From: Nemopilema nomurai
Lineage: Eukaryota > Cnidaria > Scyphozoa > Rhizostomeae > Rhizostomatidae
DNA: 64,000 bases
Direction of reading: 5' to 3'
Assembly: GCA_003864495.1 (NCBI GenBank)
Contig: PEDN01001374.1
Coordinates: 62,001-126,000, forward strand
Shown one piece after another: positions 13,011 to 25,735 of this stretch. The notes beneath the pieces were generated by a model. That model did not search any database. It saw nothing but the letters and a program-made list of their open reading frames with translations, and had not been told where the DNA came from. The position numbers and the translations under genes were made by a program. The number at the start of each line of letters is the position of its first letter. Position 1 is the stretch's first letter.

Positions 13011-13585
13011 GGACTTTATTAAAAAGTTTTTTAAAAAGAAAATGGCAATCCTTAGCACTTTTTGTTTTTGTAAAGATTTAGCTGTTTTTGTAAAGAAAGT
13101 ATAATTACAAATCTGTCAACGTGCAATAGACGGAGTCTACTTTGTATATTTGTCTGTAGGGCGTGGTCACATAACGTTTTCCAGTTTTCTGTGGCCCTTT
13201 TTTAAAATTTCCACACTAGTTCGAATTCCTTTAAAAAATGCTATGCGGCCCTATGAATCAACCTTGGTTATTCTGTGGCCGCTCTCCATGCAACATATAG
13301 CAGAGCAACCTTTTCAGAAAGTAGCAAGCAACAAAGAGGGACCTGTTCCTCGTGAATATACACAATATCAATGGCAAACAACCCACATATTAGAAAACAA
13401 TTCTCAAGAAAATGTCGCGCATAAATTATGCATCGCTTGCCATTTCTATCGTCACCACTAGAATGACAAAACAAACAGAAAAACCTAGTTGGTGGTAATA
13501 GTGGATTTTGACATTAGCCTGGCGGGCTTCCAACTTGCGAAAGATTCTAATGACAATGACCCACACCAGTAGGACAGACTTCATT
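13011..13585. other. Intergenic, nothing recognised
   Basis: No gene, repeat or RNA could be supported. Open frames of 60-100 codons on both strands show no family resemblance and lack plausible splice context. Confidence 0.4.
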
Positions 13586-13698
13586 ATGCGCCAGAACTTG
13601 AAAACAAAGCTAGAGAGAAGCGACTGGACCTGCCCCATTGAGGCTTTGCGGACGAAGATCTTGTCGAGAGGATGTCAGGCATTTCTGAGCTTTGGCAG
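13586..13698 (+). CDS. Possible alternative or duplicated first exon of CAPSL
   Basis: The 37 codons from ATG 13586 resemble the first coding exon of CAPSL located 0.8 kb downstream: CPIEALRTKILSRG here against CPVEKLRLACLSRG there. Both end in G-R with two bases of the final codon before the donor (GGC AG, then gtaatt here; GGA AG, then gttgtt there). The exon would therefore splice in phase onto CAPSL exon 2 at 14742. The sequence following SRG has diverged (CQAFLSFGR against AGGIKGLGR). It may be an alternative first exon, the first exon of a lost paralogue, or a decaying exon duplicate; sequence alone does not decide. Confidence 0.45.
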
Positions 13699-14357
13699 GT
13701 AATTTGACGCTTTTGATTTGAAACCTGGCAAAATGTTGACAGAATGTCATCGATCTTGAACGTGATCTGGTGCCAAAATTAAGGGACAACATGAAAATGA
13801 AAAGGTTTTCGATTTTAAGTCTCCAAATTGGAAGGTTTGTAGCCTTAAAAGACAAGTTACGCGGATAACTGGATAGAGAATCATCTCACTTTGAAAGAAT
13901 TTGGCTCACAAAAGGAAGCGCCGCAGACTTGACGAATTTGCAGAACCGCGACCATGATTACTCCAATAACTGTAGTTCTGCTCCAAAACATAAACTGAAG
14001 CTCTATTTGTAGCTTCTTCACAAAAGACATCAGTTCAAGTTTACGTTCTTGAAGATGTTTAATGGGTGGTTTGGAAAATCATTTAACACAAGAATCCTCC
14101 ATACAGGTGCATGTTGTCGAACACATTTTAAATGTCCATAAAGCTGACAAACATAGGCTTGGGGTAATTCCCGAGGTTATCTCTAGTCATGTCTGATTAT
14201 GACACTTATTACACGCAAGACACACACAACACAGCACACGCGTGCGCGGGAATGCTGACAGCCTTGCGTGTTGCCATGGCATCCTATCTTTGTTTTCACT
14301 TATTGTTATGTAAATAAGGAACCTACCACTTCAAGGTTGTTTCGACGTTCTAACAAA
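13699..14357. other. CAPSL upstream region, nothing recognised
   Basis: This lies between the putative extra first exon and the CAPSL start. It should contain the CAPSL promoter and 5' untranslated sequence, but I see no clear TATA element or repeat. Confidence 0.35.
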
Positions 14358-16787
<2,430 letters not shown>

Positions 16788-17319
16788 AACCATTTTAAAG
16801 TGCAAAATTTGTTCAACCTTTGCGGACCAAGACCACATACATCTGGAAGAAGCTTTTCCTATATTTAGAAAAGATAGCACTCTCACAGGGATGCCTTGCT
16901 AGAAGATGACATTGTGCTGGGCAAAGTATGAGCATGACCAGTTTAGTTGAAACTGTGTTTATTTCTTTAGAAATGTATAGTCAGCTTATTTTAGCAGTTA
17001 ATGATCAATGTATACATCTATGTAAGATGCTTAGAGTAATATTTTATGCACATCAGTACAATTTTAGATGAACACAACATTGTTATAACACTGAGTAGCT
17101 GAGCTTTTATTGTTATGGATTTTTGTTTTAAGCCTATTTTTTCATTAATTTTAAACCCAAGGCTGTAAACTTGAAAGATTACATTTTCGTATTTTATTGT
17201 CAATTATGGCTTGTCCTGTGACATCATTTAGCATAGTTCACAATGGCAAAAATTGTAAAAAAAATAATTTTTGCAAACTTAAAGTACTTTTTTGTCTGAC
17301 ATTCCACATTTAGTATTTT
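16788..17319. other. CAPSL 3' flank
   Basis: AT-rich sequence that presumably includes the CAPSL 3' untranslated region. Nothing else can be supported. Confidence 0.4.
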
Positions 17320-17501
17320 AGAAGCTTAAGCTTATCAAGCAGTGTCCTGGTCTTTTCTATCAATGTAACCACACCTTGTGATTCCTTATGCCTGAAATTA
17401 CAAAGAGCCTGTGACTCTCCTCATTCTGTATGCAAGTTTGGTCATGGCAGGGACTCAAACCGTAGTTAGTGTATCTAACCACTGAGCCATCCCCGCACAT
17501 A
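17320..17501 (-). repeat. tRNA-derived SINE, copy 1
   Basis: Read on the minus strand, this begins with a tRNA-like head containing a box A (TGGCTCAGTGG) and a box B (GGTTTGAGTCC), followed by a body ending in AAGCTTAAGCTTC. The same element occurs at 23603-23800. This copy lacks a short stretch just before box B. No clear target-site duplication was seen. Confidence 0.75.
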
Positions 17502-19629
17502 AAGATAAATAAATAATAATTAATAAATGCTGATGAGATTATAGCCAATTGCATTTTCCTTTTCTTCTATGATAAACATAAAGATTAAATGTTTACAACG
17601 GGGTGTTAAAACAAGAAGTATATAATATATTATCCAAAATGCCAAACTGTTCCATGCAGTTTCAAAATTTTTCAATAAGTAGTATTTTTACTTGAATTTT
17701 TGAATTACCGACATCTCAACACTGAACAAAAGATGCATGTAGACTTCAATCAATCAGAACAGAAAGTATTTGAAGGTATCAAGAAATACCTCAGAGAAGA
17801 GCCTAAACCATCAGCATTATGACTGTGATTAAGAGGCCAATCAGTTGATCCTGCGTCTCCAAGTTGACAAGAATTGGAAGCCAGTTGCGTACGCAATCAG
17901 GTGTCTTTTTCACGTTGTACCTGTCGGATTCCATCCGCTTTTTTACGACTGCCTTTTGCTTGCTCTTTTGCTCTGGCATTTTCTATTACCGGCTTGAAGG
18001 TGTGCAAGTGACATTCGTCTTGGAAATGATGTCATGGAGAAGCATACCATAGACCAAAACCCCTTTTGTCAACACCTATTTGTCGAAACATTACTTCCAG
18101 GATTCGGCTGGGAGGAAGAGATTGGTGAGATTTCAAATCAAATCATCGATGCATTGACCAGGCACCATTCCTGTGGACGAAGATGGACTATGTGGAACTA
18201 TCGATTCGATTCCAATTCCAACCATTTCTTGACCACCCTTAACAAATCTTCTGATTCTATATTTTCTAGCTAAAATCAGTTAAATATTTGCCAGGTTGAT
18301 GACGTGTTCTTGCGAAATAGGCATGTTCTTTCGTGCCTACACTTGGTAAGAAGAAGGGCTTGCGGCTAAGAAGGGGGCCTGAGGGGTCGTGCCCTTCAAA
18401 ATTCCAGAAACCAAGCCTGTGCCCCCTCGGAAAAGATAAATGTTCTGGTCTTTTTTAATCTTTTTTCGAAAATGTTAAAATGATTTCTTCACTGAGCAAT
18501 TTGGATCTAATCTAGATAAACACCTTGGCTTTTAGAGCGATGTTCTATTGAGAACCTAGCCTTCGACGTCTCCCATAATCAGTGGAAATCAAACCGAGAA
18601 CAATCTAAAACAGTATCCCATTTCTTGCTCCCTGTTATATTCCCAAGAATATTGCCGTGAATTGTATACAACCATTTGGAATATTTAAGAACGTAATTGC
18701 TTCAATTTGCTAACCTTTTGCACATAAAGTTTCTATGACAGAAAGTTTAGGCAGAGACTATAATCGCGAAAAAAATCTAGAAGTTTCTCAAAGCCAACAC
18801 AATCTTTAGGGTTTATGAATATTTTGAACGAAAGGTCCTGCAATTATTCTAATTTGTATAAAAATATATTTACATTGATGACAGGAAGATTCGTTTTGCA
18901 ACCTTCCCTTCTCCCTCTAGAACAATGTTGGTAACAAAGTACAGCGTGCAGTCAATCTGGGGAAGACGATTTGGCAGCAGGATAACACTGTTTGTAGAGG
19001 GGAAGGGTGGTCAATAACCACGACACAAAGAATTGCCGTTAGTGTTTTAACAAGTCTGGCCTGGCAGACATCGTAACGCAACTAGAAATGAGTTTGCCTA
19101 CGCGGACAGTGCTGCATTTAAGAACGCTTTTTAGTTTCCAACCGAAAATGACTTACGGAGCAGGTGGATATCATTTATCTCCAAAACATTGTGCGGGAGT
19201 TAAATTTGTCAAATACTGTAGCTGAAAGCAGAATGTGCCTATAGCTAATCGGGCTTTGATAGCAGATCGCTTAGTTTTTATTAAGAAAGCGTCTTGCAAG
19301 CGACTTTATACACGAACTTCAAGAAAGATTGCAAACTGAAAGCCTAACACTTCACAACGCGTACAAACAACATAATGCAAAGGCAGTGTTAAGCAATATC
19401 ACATGATTACTGTCATTCATAATGTACATCAGAGGTTTTGGTCAGTACAGAATATCGCACAGAGACGCCACACTATAGTGGGTTCTGGTTCCCAGGGTAG
19501 CCACACTGAAACCACTAAATGAAAGTATTGTGTATTGTGAAAGTAACGTAATAGAGAAAGCCGCTTGGACAAGGTAGCACAATTGCAAAATCAGAAGAAG
19601 TGAATCTGTATTTAAAGAGCCAATTAAAA
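17502..19629. other. Intergenic, no gene supported
   Basis: About 2.1 kb between the SINE and the GPCR gene. Two open frames at 17864-18273 have no recognisable product. Unique-looking, moderately AT-rich sequence with no tandem repeat. Confidence 0.4.
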
Positions 19630-20655
19630 ATGACTTTAAACAGCACACTTGGTGATGTAGAGATCATTGTGTTTCCAGAGGAAGTAGACATGTTGGTCAA
19701 GGGCCTATTCATTCTGATATCATTATCATGTCTGATATTAAATGGATCAATCTCACGCGCCGTGCTAGGGCACCGCGCACTGAAGACTGCCACAAACTAT
19801 CTTAATCAACATGTGTTTGGCACACATGATTGGGGCACTGGGTATTCAGCCCTTTGTATTCATAATGGACGTGAACACGTTCAAAGCATCGCTGAGCGTG
19901 AAGCATTTTATTTGTGCCATTACGATGGGGTGTGGGTTTATTTTGCGTGCAATGGAGTCGCTCTCGCAAGCCACTGCGCAGTAACCCACAAGAGGTTCCT
20001 CTCTATCACAAGACTGAGCCAGCCAGGTTACTTCACTGCCAGGTCCTGCGTTGCCCTAAACTGCCTCATATGGATAACAATCACGCTAAGCTGTATTCCA
20101 TTTTGGATCTCAAGCAAATATTCCCGGGCTGAGCACGTGTGCAATCGTGAACGGGGTGCGCTCAACAAACACCTCAGTGCGTCTATATACTTTTCGCTAA
20201 CACTGATCCTGCCCTTGGCCTTCTTGACACGCAGTTACATAGCTTTAGTTCTGCAAATAAAAATGGTGAAATCGGTCGCCCATGTTGCAAGTCTCACGAG
20301 ATTGGTGGCCCTCTTGAGGGCGAAAAGGGTTCTTCAAATGCTGCTCATCAGCTTCTTAATCTGCTGGTTCCCACTCCTTACTTACTGGGCGATTTCCAAT
20401 TTCACGCGAGCCTTTACGGGGAGAAGAATCCATAAACTACGCGCTGGCCGCTTGTCCGTTCTTCTGACATCACTAAACAGCTGCCTCAACCCAGTTATCA
20501 ACATTTGGGGCAGCGGAGAACTGCGGCCGGCGATTTTCTCCGTTTGGAGAGCGATCCTGAAGAATTTCGATAGGCCTATTTTACCAAAATCCCTGACACA
20601 TCGAATTGGAATTCATAGTGGAAAAGTTCAAGTCGTGCAAGCATCGCCAACTTGA
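19630..20655 (+). pseudogene. Intronless rhodopsin-family GPCR with two opposing frame breaks
   Basis: The first and last parts read as a class A seven-helix receptor: an N-glycosylation site (NST) near the start, TM1 with LILNGSISRAVL, TM4 with a tryptophan (LIWI), TM6 with CWFP, and TM7 ending in NPVIN (NPxxN instead of NPxxY). Between about 19801 and 19980 the same frame gives a hydrophilic nonsense stretch. The frame beginning at ATC 19805 instead encodes a proper TM2 and TM3 (INMCLAHMIGALGIQPFVF, then FICAIT with the conserved extracellular cysteine), and the original frame resumes at GTA 19981 with VTHKRF in the DRY position. One frame break near 19801-19804 and a compensating one near 19979-19980 are therefore needed. 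Either it is a pseudogene or the assembly has two indels. The ligand class cannot be assigned. The chosen start is the first ATG before TM1. Confidence 0.75.
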
Positions 20656-20739
20656 TTTTTGGCGTCGATGTAAAAGACTCTGAAAACTTCCCAATAAGAT
20701 TTAAAACGGCTCTATTTTGAAAGCCTTAAGGCCACGTTT

Positions 20740-21070
20740 GCTTGCATTTGGTTGGCTAGATTGTAGGATCGATGCATTTACCATGGGGTGCTTCAACAGC
20801 TCCAGACTCGCCACTGTTTTGGCGATATGCTGTAATGCTTGGTGGACATTGCCTCACTATCTTTTCAGTAGTGTCTTTTTTACAAAATCGTTTTCTGGTC
20901 GTATTGCCCTGCATATGCTACTGACGAGAAAAACATCCTTGGTTTCCTTCCATTTGCAAACAGCAATTTGGGGATCTTTCATCCTCCACACCATCTCACC
21001 AGGTGCAAGCGTAGCATTTGTCATTTCAACTGGCAAGCCCTTCCGATTGGAAGGAATAGTTGATGTTGCA
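20740..21070 (-). pseudogene. piggyBac-type transposase remnant
   Basis: The minus strand encodes RKGLPVEMTNATLAPGEMVW followed by CKWKETKDVFLVSS and, after a stop and shift, CPPSITAYRQNSG. This order matches the part of piggyBac-family transposases where a 'KGLP' segment is followed by 'V-x-W-x-D/E-x-K-x-V' and then the 'P-x-x-I-x-x-Y-x-x-x-MGG' motif. It is truncated at both ends and has at least one stop, so it is inactive. It lies just downstream of the GPCR. Confidence 0.6.
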
Positions 21071-22098
21071 CTTCTATAAAATATCTATTTTTTTGATACA
21101 CAGTGAGTCTGTAACCCAGGGAAATTGAAAAGGTAGTTGGATTAATTTCAGTGTACGAAGGTTCTCATTCTAAGAATCCCTTACTTAAAATTTTAGGATT
21201 CATTATAAAGAAACGCATTCGACACTGTTTTTCCTTTAAGCAATGTAATTAACGACACATTTACCAACTCAAAATTCAGAATCTCAACAAAATATTACAT
21301 AGGAGGTTATGTTTAGACTTTAACTGCCAACACAGACAAACCTTTTTTGTCCATGGCCCTCATCATATAAATTTTTAAATATAAGTATCAACATGCATGT
21401 AGTCTTCAAAGTTCATGATCTACAAGTATAGCCCTGCCAGATTGGCAACTCTAATGCTGTGGTGAGATTTGGAACAAAATATTTTTCACAAACAGTGCTT
21501 CAGTTTGTATAATTTCTCCTTCACATGTATTAAAAAACTAGTTATAAAAAACATTTATGGCAAGCTACTTGCCACGTGGATATTTCAATTGCAGTGATGT
21601 TTTTTTGAAACACCTGATGCATCTATCAATTTCAGTCTCTATTTTTTTATCACACCGAAATAGGTTCTTAATTACAAGGTGCAAGCTCGAGGAAAAACAG
21701 TGTAGGTTCCTATATGCAGGGATTTACTGCAAGTCGCTTCAATAAACTGGTTTATTTGATAAATTATAGCAGGTTTCTGGTTTTCTGCTACTATAAAGCG
21801 TTTTCCTGCATGTTTCCTGGTTGCATGTCTCGGAACCCTAATTGGGATGTTACGTCATCATCTGCGCAAGCGCACTGCACTGTTCCACGTGTCGGAAATT
21901 ACGATTACATCATTGATCGAACCAAATGTTGTTGCGTTGTCAAAACAGCGGAGTGATAAATGGCGTTCGCCAAAATGGTAGGTCAGTTGCAGGAAGAAGT
22001 GTGGGAGTGCAGCAAGTGTGCAACGCCTCAGTGTAAACACGAGCGAGGGGTTTTCAGCTCTAATTTAGGGAAGAATTTAAGTCCTTTATTAAAATAGC
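21071..22098. other. FBXO4 upstream region
   Basis: Nothing coding is supported. The last 200 bases are richer in CpG than the surroundings and probably hold the FBXO4 promoter and 5' untranslated region. Confidence 0.4.
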
Positions 22099-25000
22099 AT
22101 GAGTGAAGTAGCGTTGCGACACAACCATATTGTGAACATGCATTCGGATGCTGCTAAAGAATCAGATTCATCATCTGAAGATATCTTTATCGAACTGGCC
22201 CAGGCTTGGAGTTACGTCAAAAAGTGGTATGGCTTAAAAGAGAAGCATCGTGCTGAAACTCCAGACAGAGTGATTTACAAGGCATCTGGGCATAAAATTA
22301 GAAAACAGCCTAAAACATCACCTACTGCGTTTCGTAGCTTACCGGTTCGTATAATTTTGTTGTTGTTGAAGAAGTTTGTTAAAATTTTATATGAAGGTGA
22401 ACAAGAAATGTTACTTTAAAAGAAGTCTGCCTCAAATCAAAAACCTGCGCACGATGATTGGTAGTTGAAGCAAGCCAGTTTACTAACAAGGATGCTGGTC
22501 TAACTCTGTGTTTTCATTGGCAATACCGTGTTCATTTCCAAGAGCGATGGGATGAGGGAAGCTTTAAAATTTTTCTAATCAGTGATTTTTTCTTTTTTGA
22601 AAGGTGAACATACAACTGAACATTTTGTCTTTCTTGGATGTCTACTCCTTGTCGAGATCTGCGATGGTCTGCAGAGAATGGTACGATTTAGCAAATGATG
22701 ATGTTTTATGGGAGTCGAAACTAAAAACGGATGTTCATAGGTGGCATGTTATCGACCACTTGAGTCACCCTGAACTTTATCTAGAAACAAATACAGAATT
22801 TTCTGCCAAAGAAATGTAAGTACATTATTCTGAAATAGATGAGACTGTTTATTAGACTAATATACTTCTTACTACATAGAAAATTTACTACAATTTTACT
22901 TTGTGGATAAGGTTTTTTTATCAAACACAGGAAAACTCTACATATACTACTTCCAATGCTCAGGTTTGATTCATTATGCTATGAAGTGTGTTTATACCTC
23001 AGTACGTAAAAAAACACATCAATTATATTTTGCTGCTCTGTTATTATTTGATGTGTCATGGTAATCTGGGCATTGAAATGATCTCCATTTTTCCAGATAC
23101 TTGAATTGCTGTCCTGAATGTCATCACAAAAGAAAATCCACATTTAAAATAAACATTCCTAGGATCTCATTCTTTCTTGGGTTCTCAGTGCCAAAAGTGA
23201 TCATGTTTGGTCCAGGCCTTGAATCTGAGACAAGTGCAATTGTTCGGAAAATCCTTTCAGGTCCCAACTCACCATTTGTTGTTAAAGGAATGTTCCCTGG
23301 ACAGTTTGACGGTATGTATGTTTCAAAAACGGAATATTTTTTGTGCACACAACCCCAGTAAAAGGCACCCTACATGTAAAAGGCTTGTGTGGATTTTTTT
23401 AAATGTTGATTGCACTAAGAGTGAAGCTTAGATAGTAACTTGCTGATATTCTAAGTCAAACTCCTGCCACCAACTACCAACCAACTTGTACAGCTCTGGT
23501 AGAACTTCATCAATAATTAAGGGCAGACAACACAACTTCATCAGTATTTTGTTTTGTTTTGTTTTTGTTTCCACCTTGCATCCAAAGGTAGTTTTAGGAC
23601 ACTGAGAAGCTTAAGCTTATAAAGCAGTGTCCTGGTCCTTCCTCTCGATGTGACCACACCTCATTATTCCTTATGCCTGGAATTACAGAGAGCTGGCAAC
23701 TCTCCTCACTCTGGGTGAAAGTTTGGTCACGCCAGGGACTCAAACCATGGACCCTTGGGTCCGTAGTCAGCGCCTCTAACCACTGAGCCATCCTCGCACA
23801 GTAAAAACTTTGAAGATTGATTTGTGGGGGACTAAGATGCAGGAAAGCTTTTGTCCATACAACCAGGATTGTTTAGCTGTTTGTTGCACAGATTTCATTT
23901 TAAGCATTATCTTTATTCTTTCCCTATGGTTTCCCATTTTCATTATTACTGTCCATGTTCTACCCACTATGAAACCTTCTATTGTTCTCCTACAGACATT
24001 TTCACCTCTTGTGAGACAGTCAAAGGTTCTTCTCTTATTAAGTAATTGTAGTTTTTTCTTCTAACTCCTTCTAACTTCTTTAAGTTCTAACTCTAACTCT
24101 TTTAGACTCTTTTAATAAAAAAATATCTGTTTTGGCAATTAAATGCACCAATCAACCTTAAAACTCTTTCTGCACCAAAAATGGTTATTTAATTTCAAGA
24201 CCTTAAATTTCAGGAATAGGATCTGGAGTTTCCTTGCAATACGATGGTGGACAACTTAATCTTATTACACTTTACTCCGCTCCAAGGTAAAAATACATTA
24301 GAAAAAACACTAGCATTTTCTATCAGTAATTTTAATTTTTGTGGAAAATTGTGATAACACTGATACAGTGGGCATGGTTTAGATTTGCTTTGATGTACTG
24401 AATCTAGTTGAAAAGGAAGAACTATGAAACAGTTGAGTGCATGGTTAATTTATCTTAGAGTTTTTCTTAGCCATTAAATAAAGTCTTATGATCATGTTTA
24501 TTGTTCTAGAAAGGAAAGAGAAGAGAATGCAGCCCATGGAGTGAGGAGGAATAAATTTATTTTAAAAAAGAATGCTATAGATGAGGAAGGGAGCATTGAA
24601 GATGGTGATGACGATCTGATCACTGTAACTCAGCCAGTAAAAAACTTATGTGCATCTGTTGATGCATTTGTATATGTTGTGGACTCAACACTGGAGGCAA
24701 ATAGAGGTAAGTAATATTTATTGGCTGTAATGAACATTAGAATGCCATTACTTATCAAAGTTGAATTCAATTTGGTAGTAAATTTTTCAGAGATTATTAA
24801 AAATGATCTTTTTCTGTTAGACGAATAAGATTTTACCCTGGCTTAAATTCCTGTGAGTTGAATAATATGAAAGTTATTTCATTTGAAATTATCACAGTTA
24901 AGTCATGGAAAGTACCAAAGATGGATGAATCTGGCTCTTAGGGTGTCATGCTCATGCATTTACAAATAGAATAACCCACATGGGAACATAAAATGAACCT

Positions 25001-25482
25001 TACACTTTTGTCTGTTAACATAATCAAGATAAATTGCTTTTACCAACAATTCTGCCTCTTTGATAATTTACCAATAATTTGCCCCTTCTAATGATTTTGT
25101 CAATGATTTTATTACAAATATTTTCTGTAATGACTTTTGAATGATTATTTTTTAAAGTATTCAGTTTCTTTCTGGTTTGATTGGTTATTACTTTAAGCTG
25201 TTTGTAACTGTTTTCGTGATTTTATTGTCTTTAGTTGATATTGGAGTTGAAGAGCTTAAAGCAGTGGTGAATGATAGATGGCTGCATCCAAGGGCACCTC
25301 TCCTTGTTTTGTCATGTGTACAAAGTGCAAGCAATAGACAATGCTCTTCCATAAGTGTGGCAAATACATTAAAACTTAGGGACCTGAATAGGCCATGGCA
25401 AGTTAGAGCCTGTCATGTCAATAGCTTATATGGGCTACTTCCTGGAATTACCTGGTTGCTAAAGGAAGTCATGAAATCATGA
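22099..25482 (+). CDS. FBXO4: F-box only protein 4, SCF ubiquitin-ligase substrate receptor
   Basis: FBXO4 recruits substrates (in mammals cyclin D1 and the telomere protein TRF1) to SKP1-CUL1 ubiquitin ligases. Six exons join in phase: 22099-22344, 22604-22815, 23097-23311, 24214-24286, 24510-24706 and 25235-25482, for 396 residues (human about 387). The F-box is at residues 81-120: LPVNIQLNILSFLDVYSL, with the first intron falling after LP. The C-terminal half is the atypical small-GTPase-like domain that is diagnostic of FBXO4: VIMFGPGLESETSAIV, GIGSGVSLQYDGGQLNLITL, VDAFVYVVDSTLE, and RAPLLVLSCVQS near the end. The N-terminal 80 residues are acidic and poorly conserved. The gene is convergent with ECH1, the stops being 253 bp apart. 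A SINE lies in intron 3. Confidence 0.93.
23603..23800 (-). repeat. tRNA-derived SINE, copy 2 (FBXO4 intron 3)
   Basis: Same family as 17320-17501, more complete. On the minus strand it starts GCGAGGATGGCTCAGTGG (box A included), carries box B as GGTTTGAGTCC, and ends with AAGCTTAAGCTTCTCAGTG. It is antisense to FBXO4. The region around box A and B folds like a tRNA head with a serine-like or leucine-like variable region at best; the parent tRNA is not identified. Confidence 0.8.
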
Positions 25483-25735
25483 AAAGGATTCATAGTATTG
25501 ACAGTTTGTAAAATTTGTTTAAATTTTTGTAAAATTATGAGATCAACCAATTTTTTTTACAAGTTTTTGTCAATAGCAAATGCTATAAGAAACATTTTCA
25601 ACCTGCTGATATCCCAAACAATTTAAGCTTTAGTATAGGAAGGTCCTGTCAATTCTTAAACAAAGGTTTGTGCAAGTTACATTCAAGTGAAAAAAACCAA
25701 TGATACTCAATGGACCTTCTTTGCTTGACCTGTGG

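Noticed and set aside
17864..18273. Two overlapping plus-strand frames before the GPCR
   Set aside because: Neither resembles a protein family, they overlap in different frames, and no splice sites join them.
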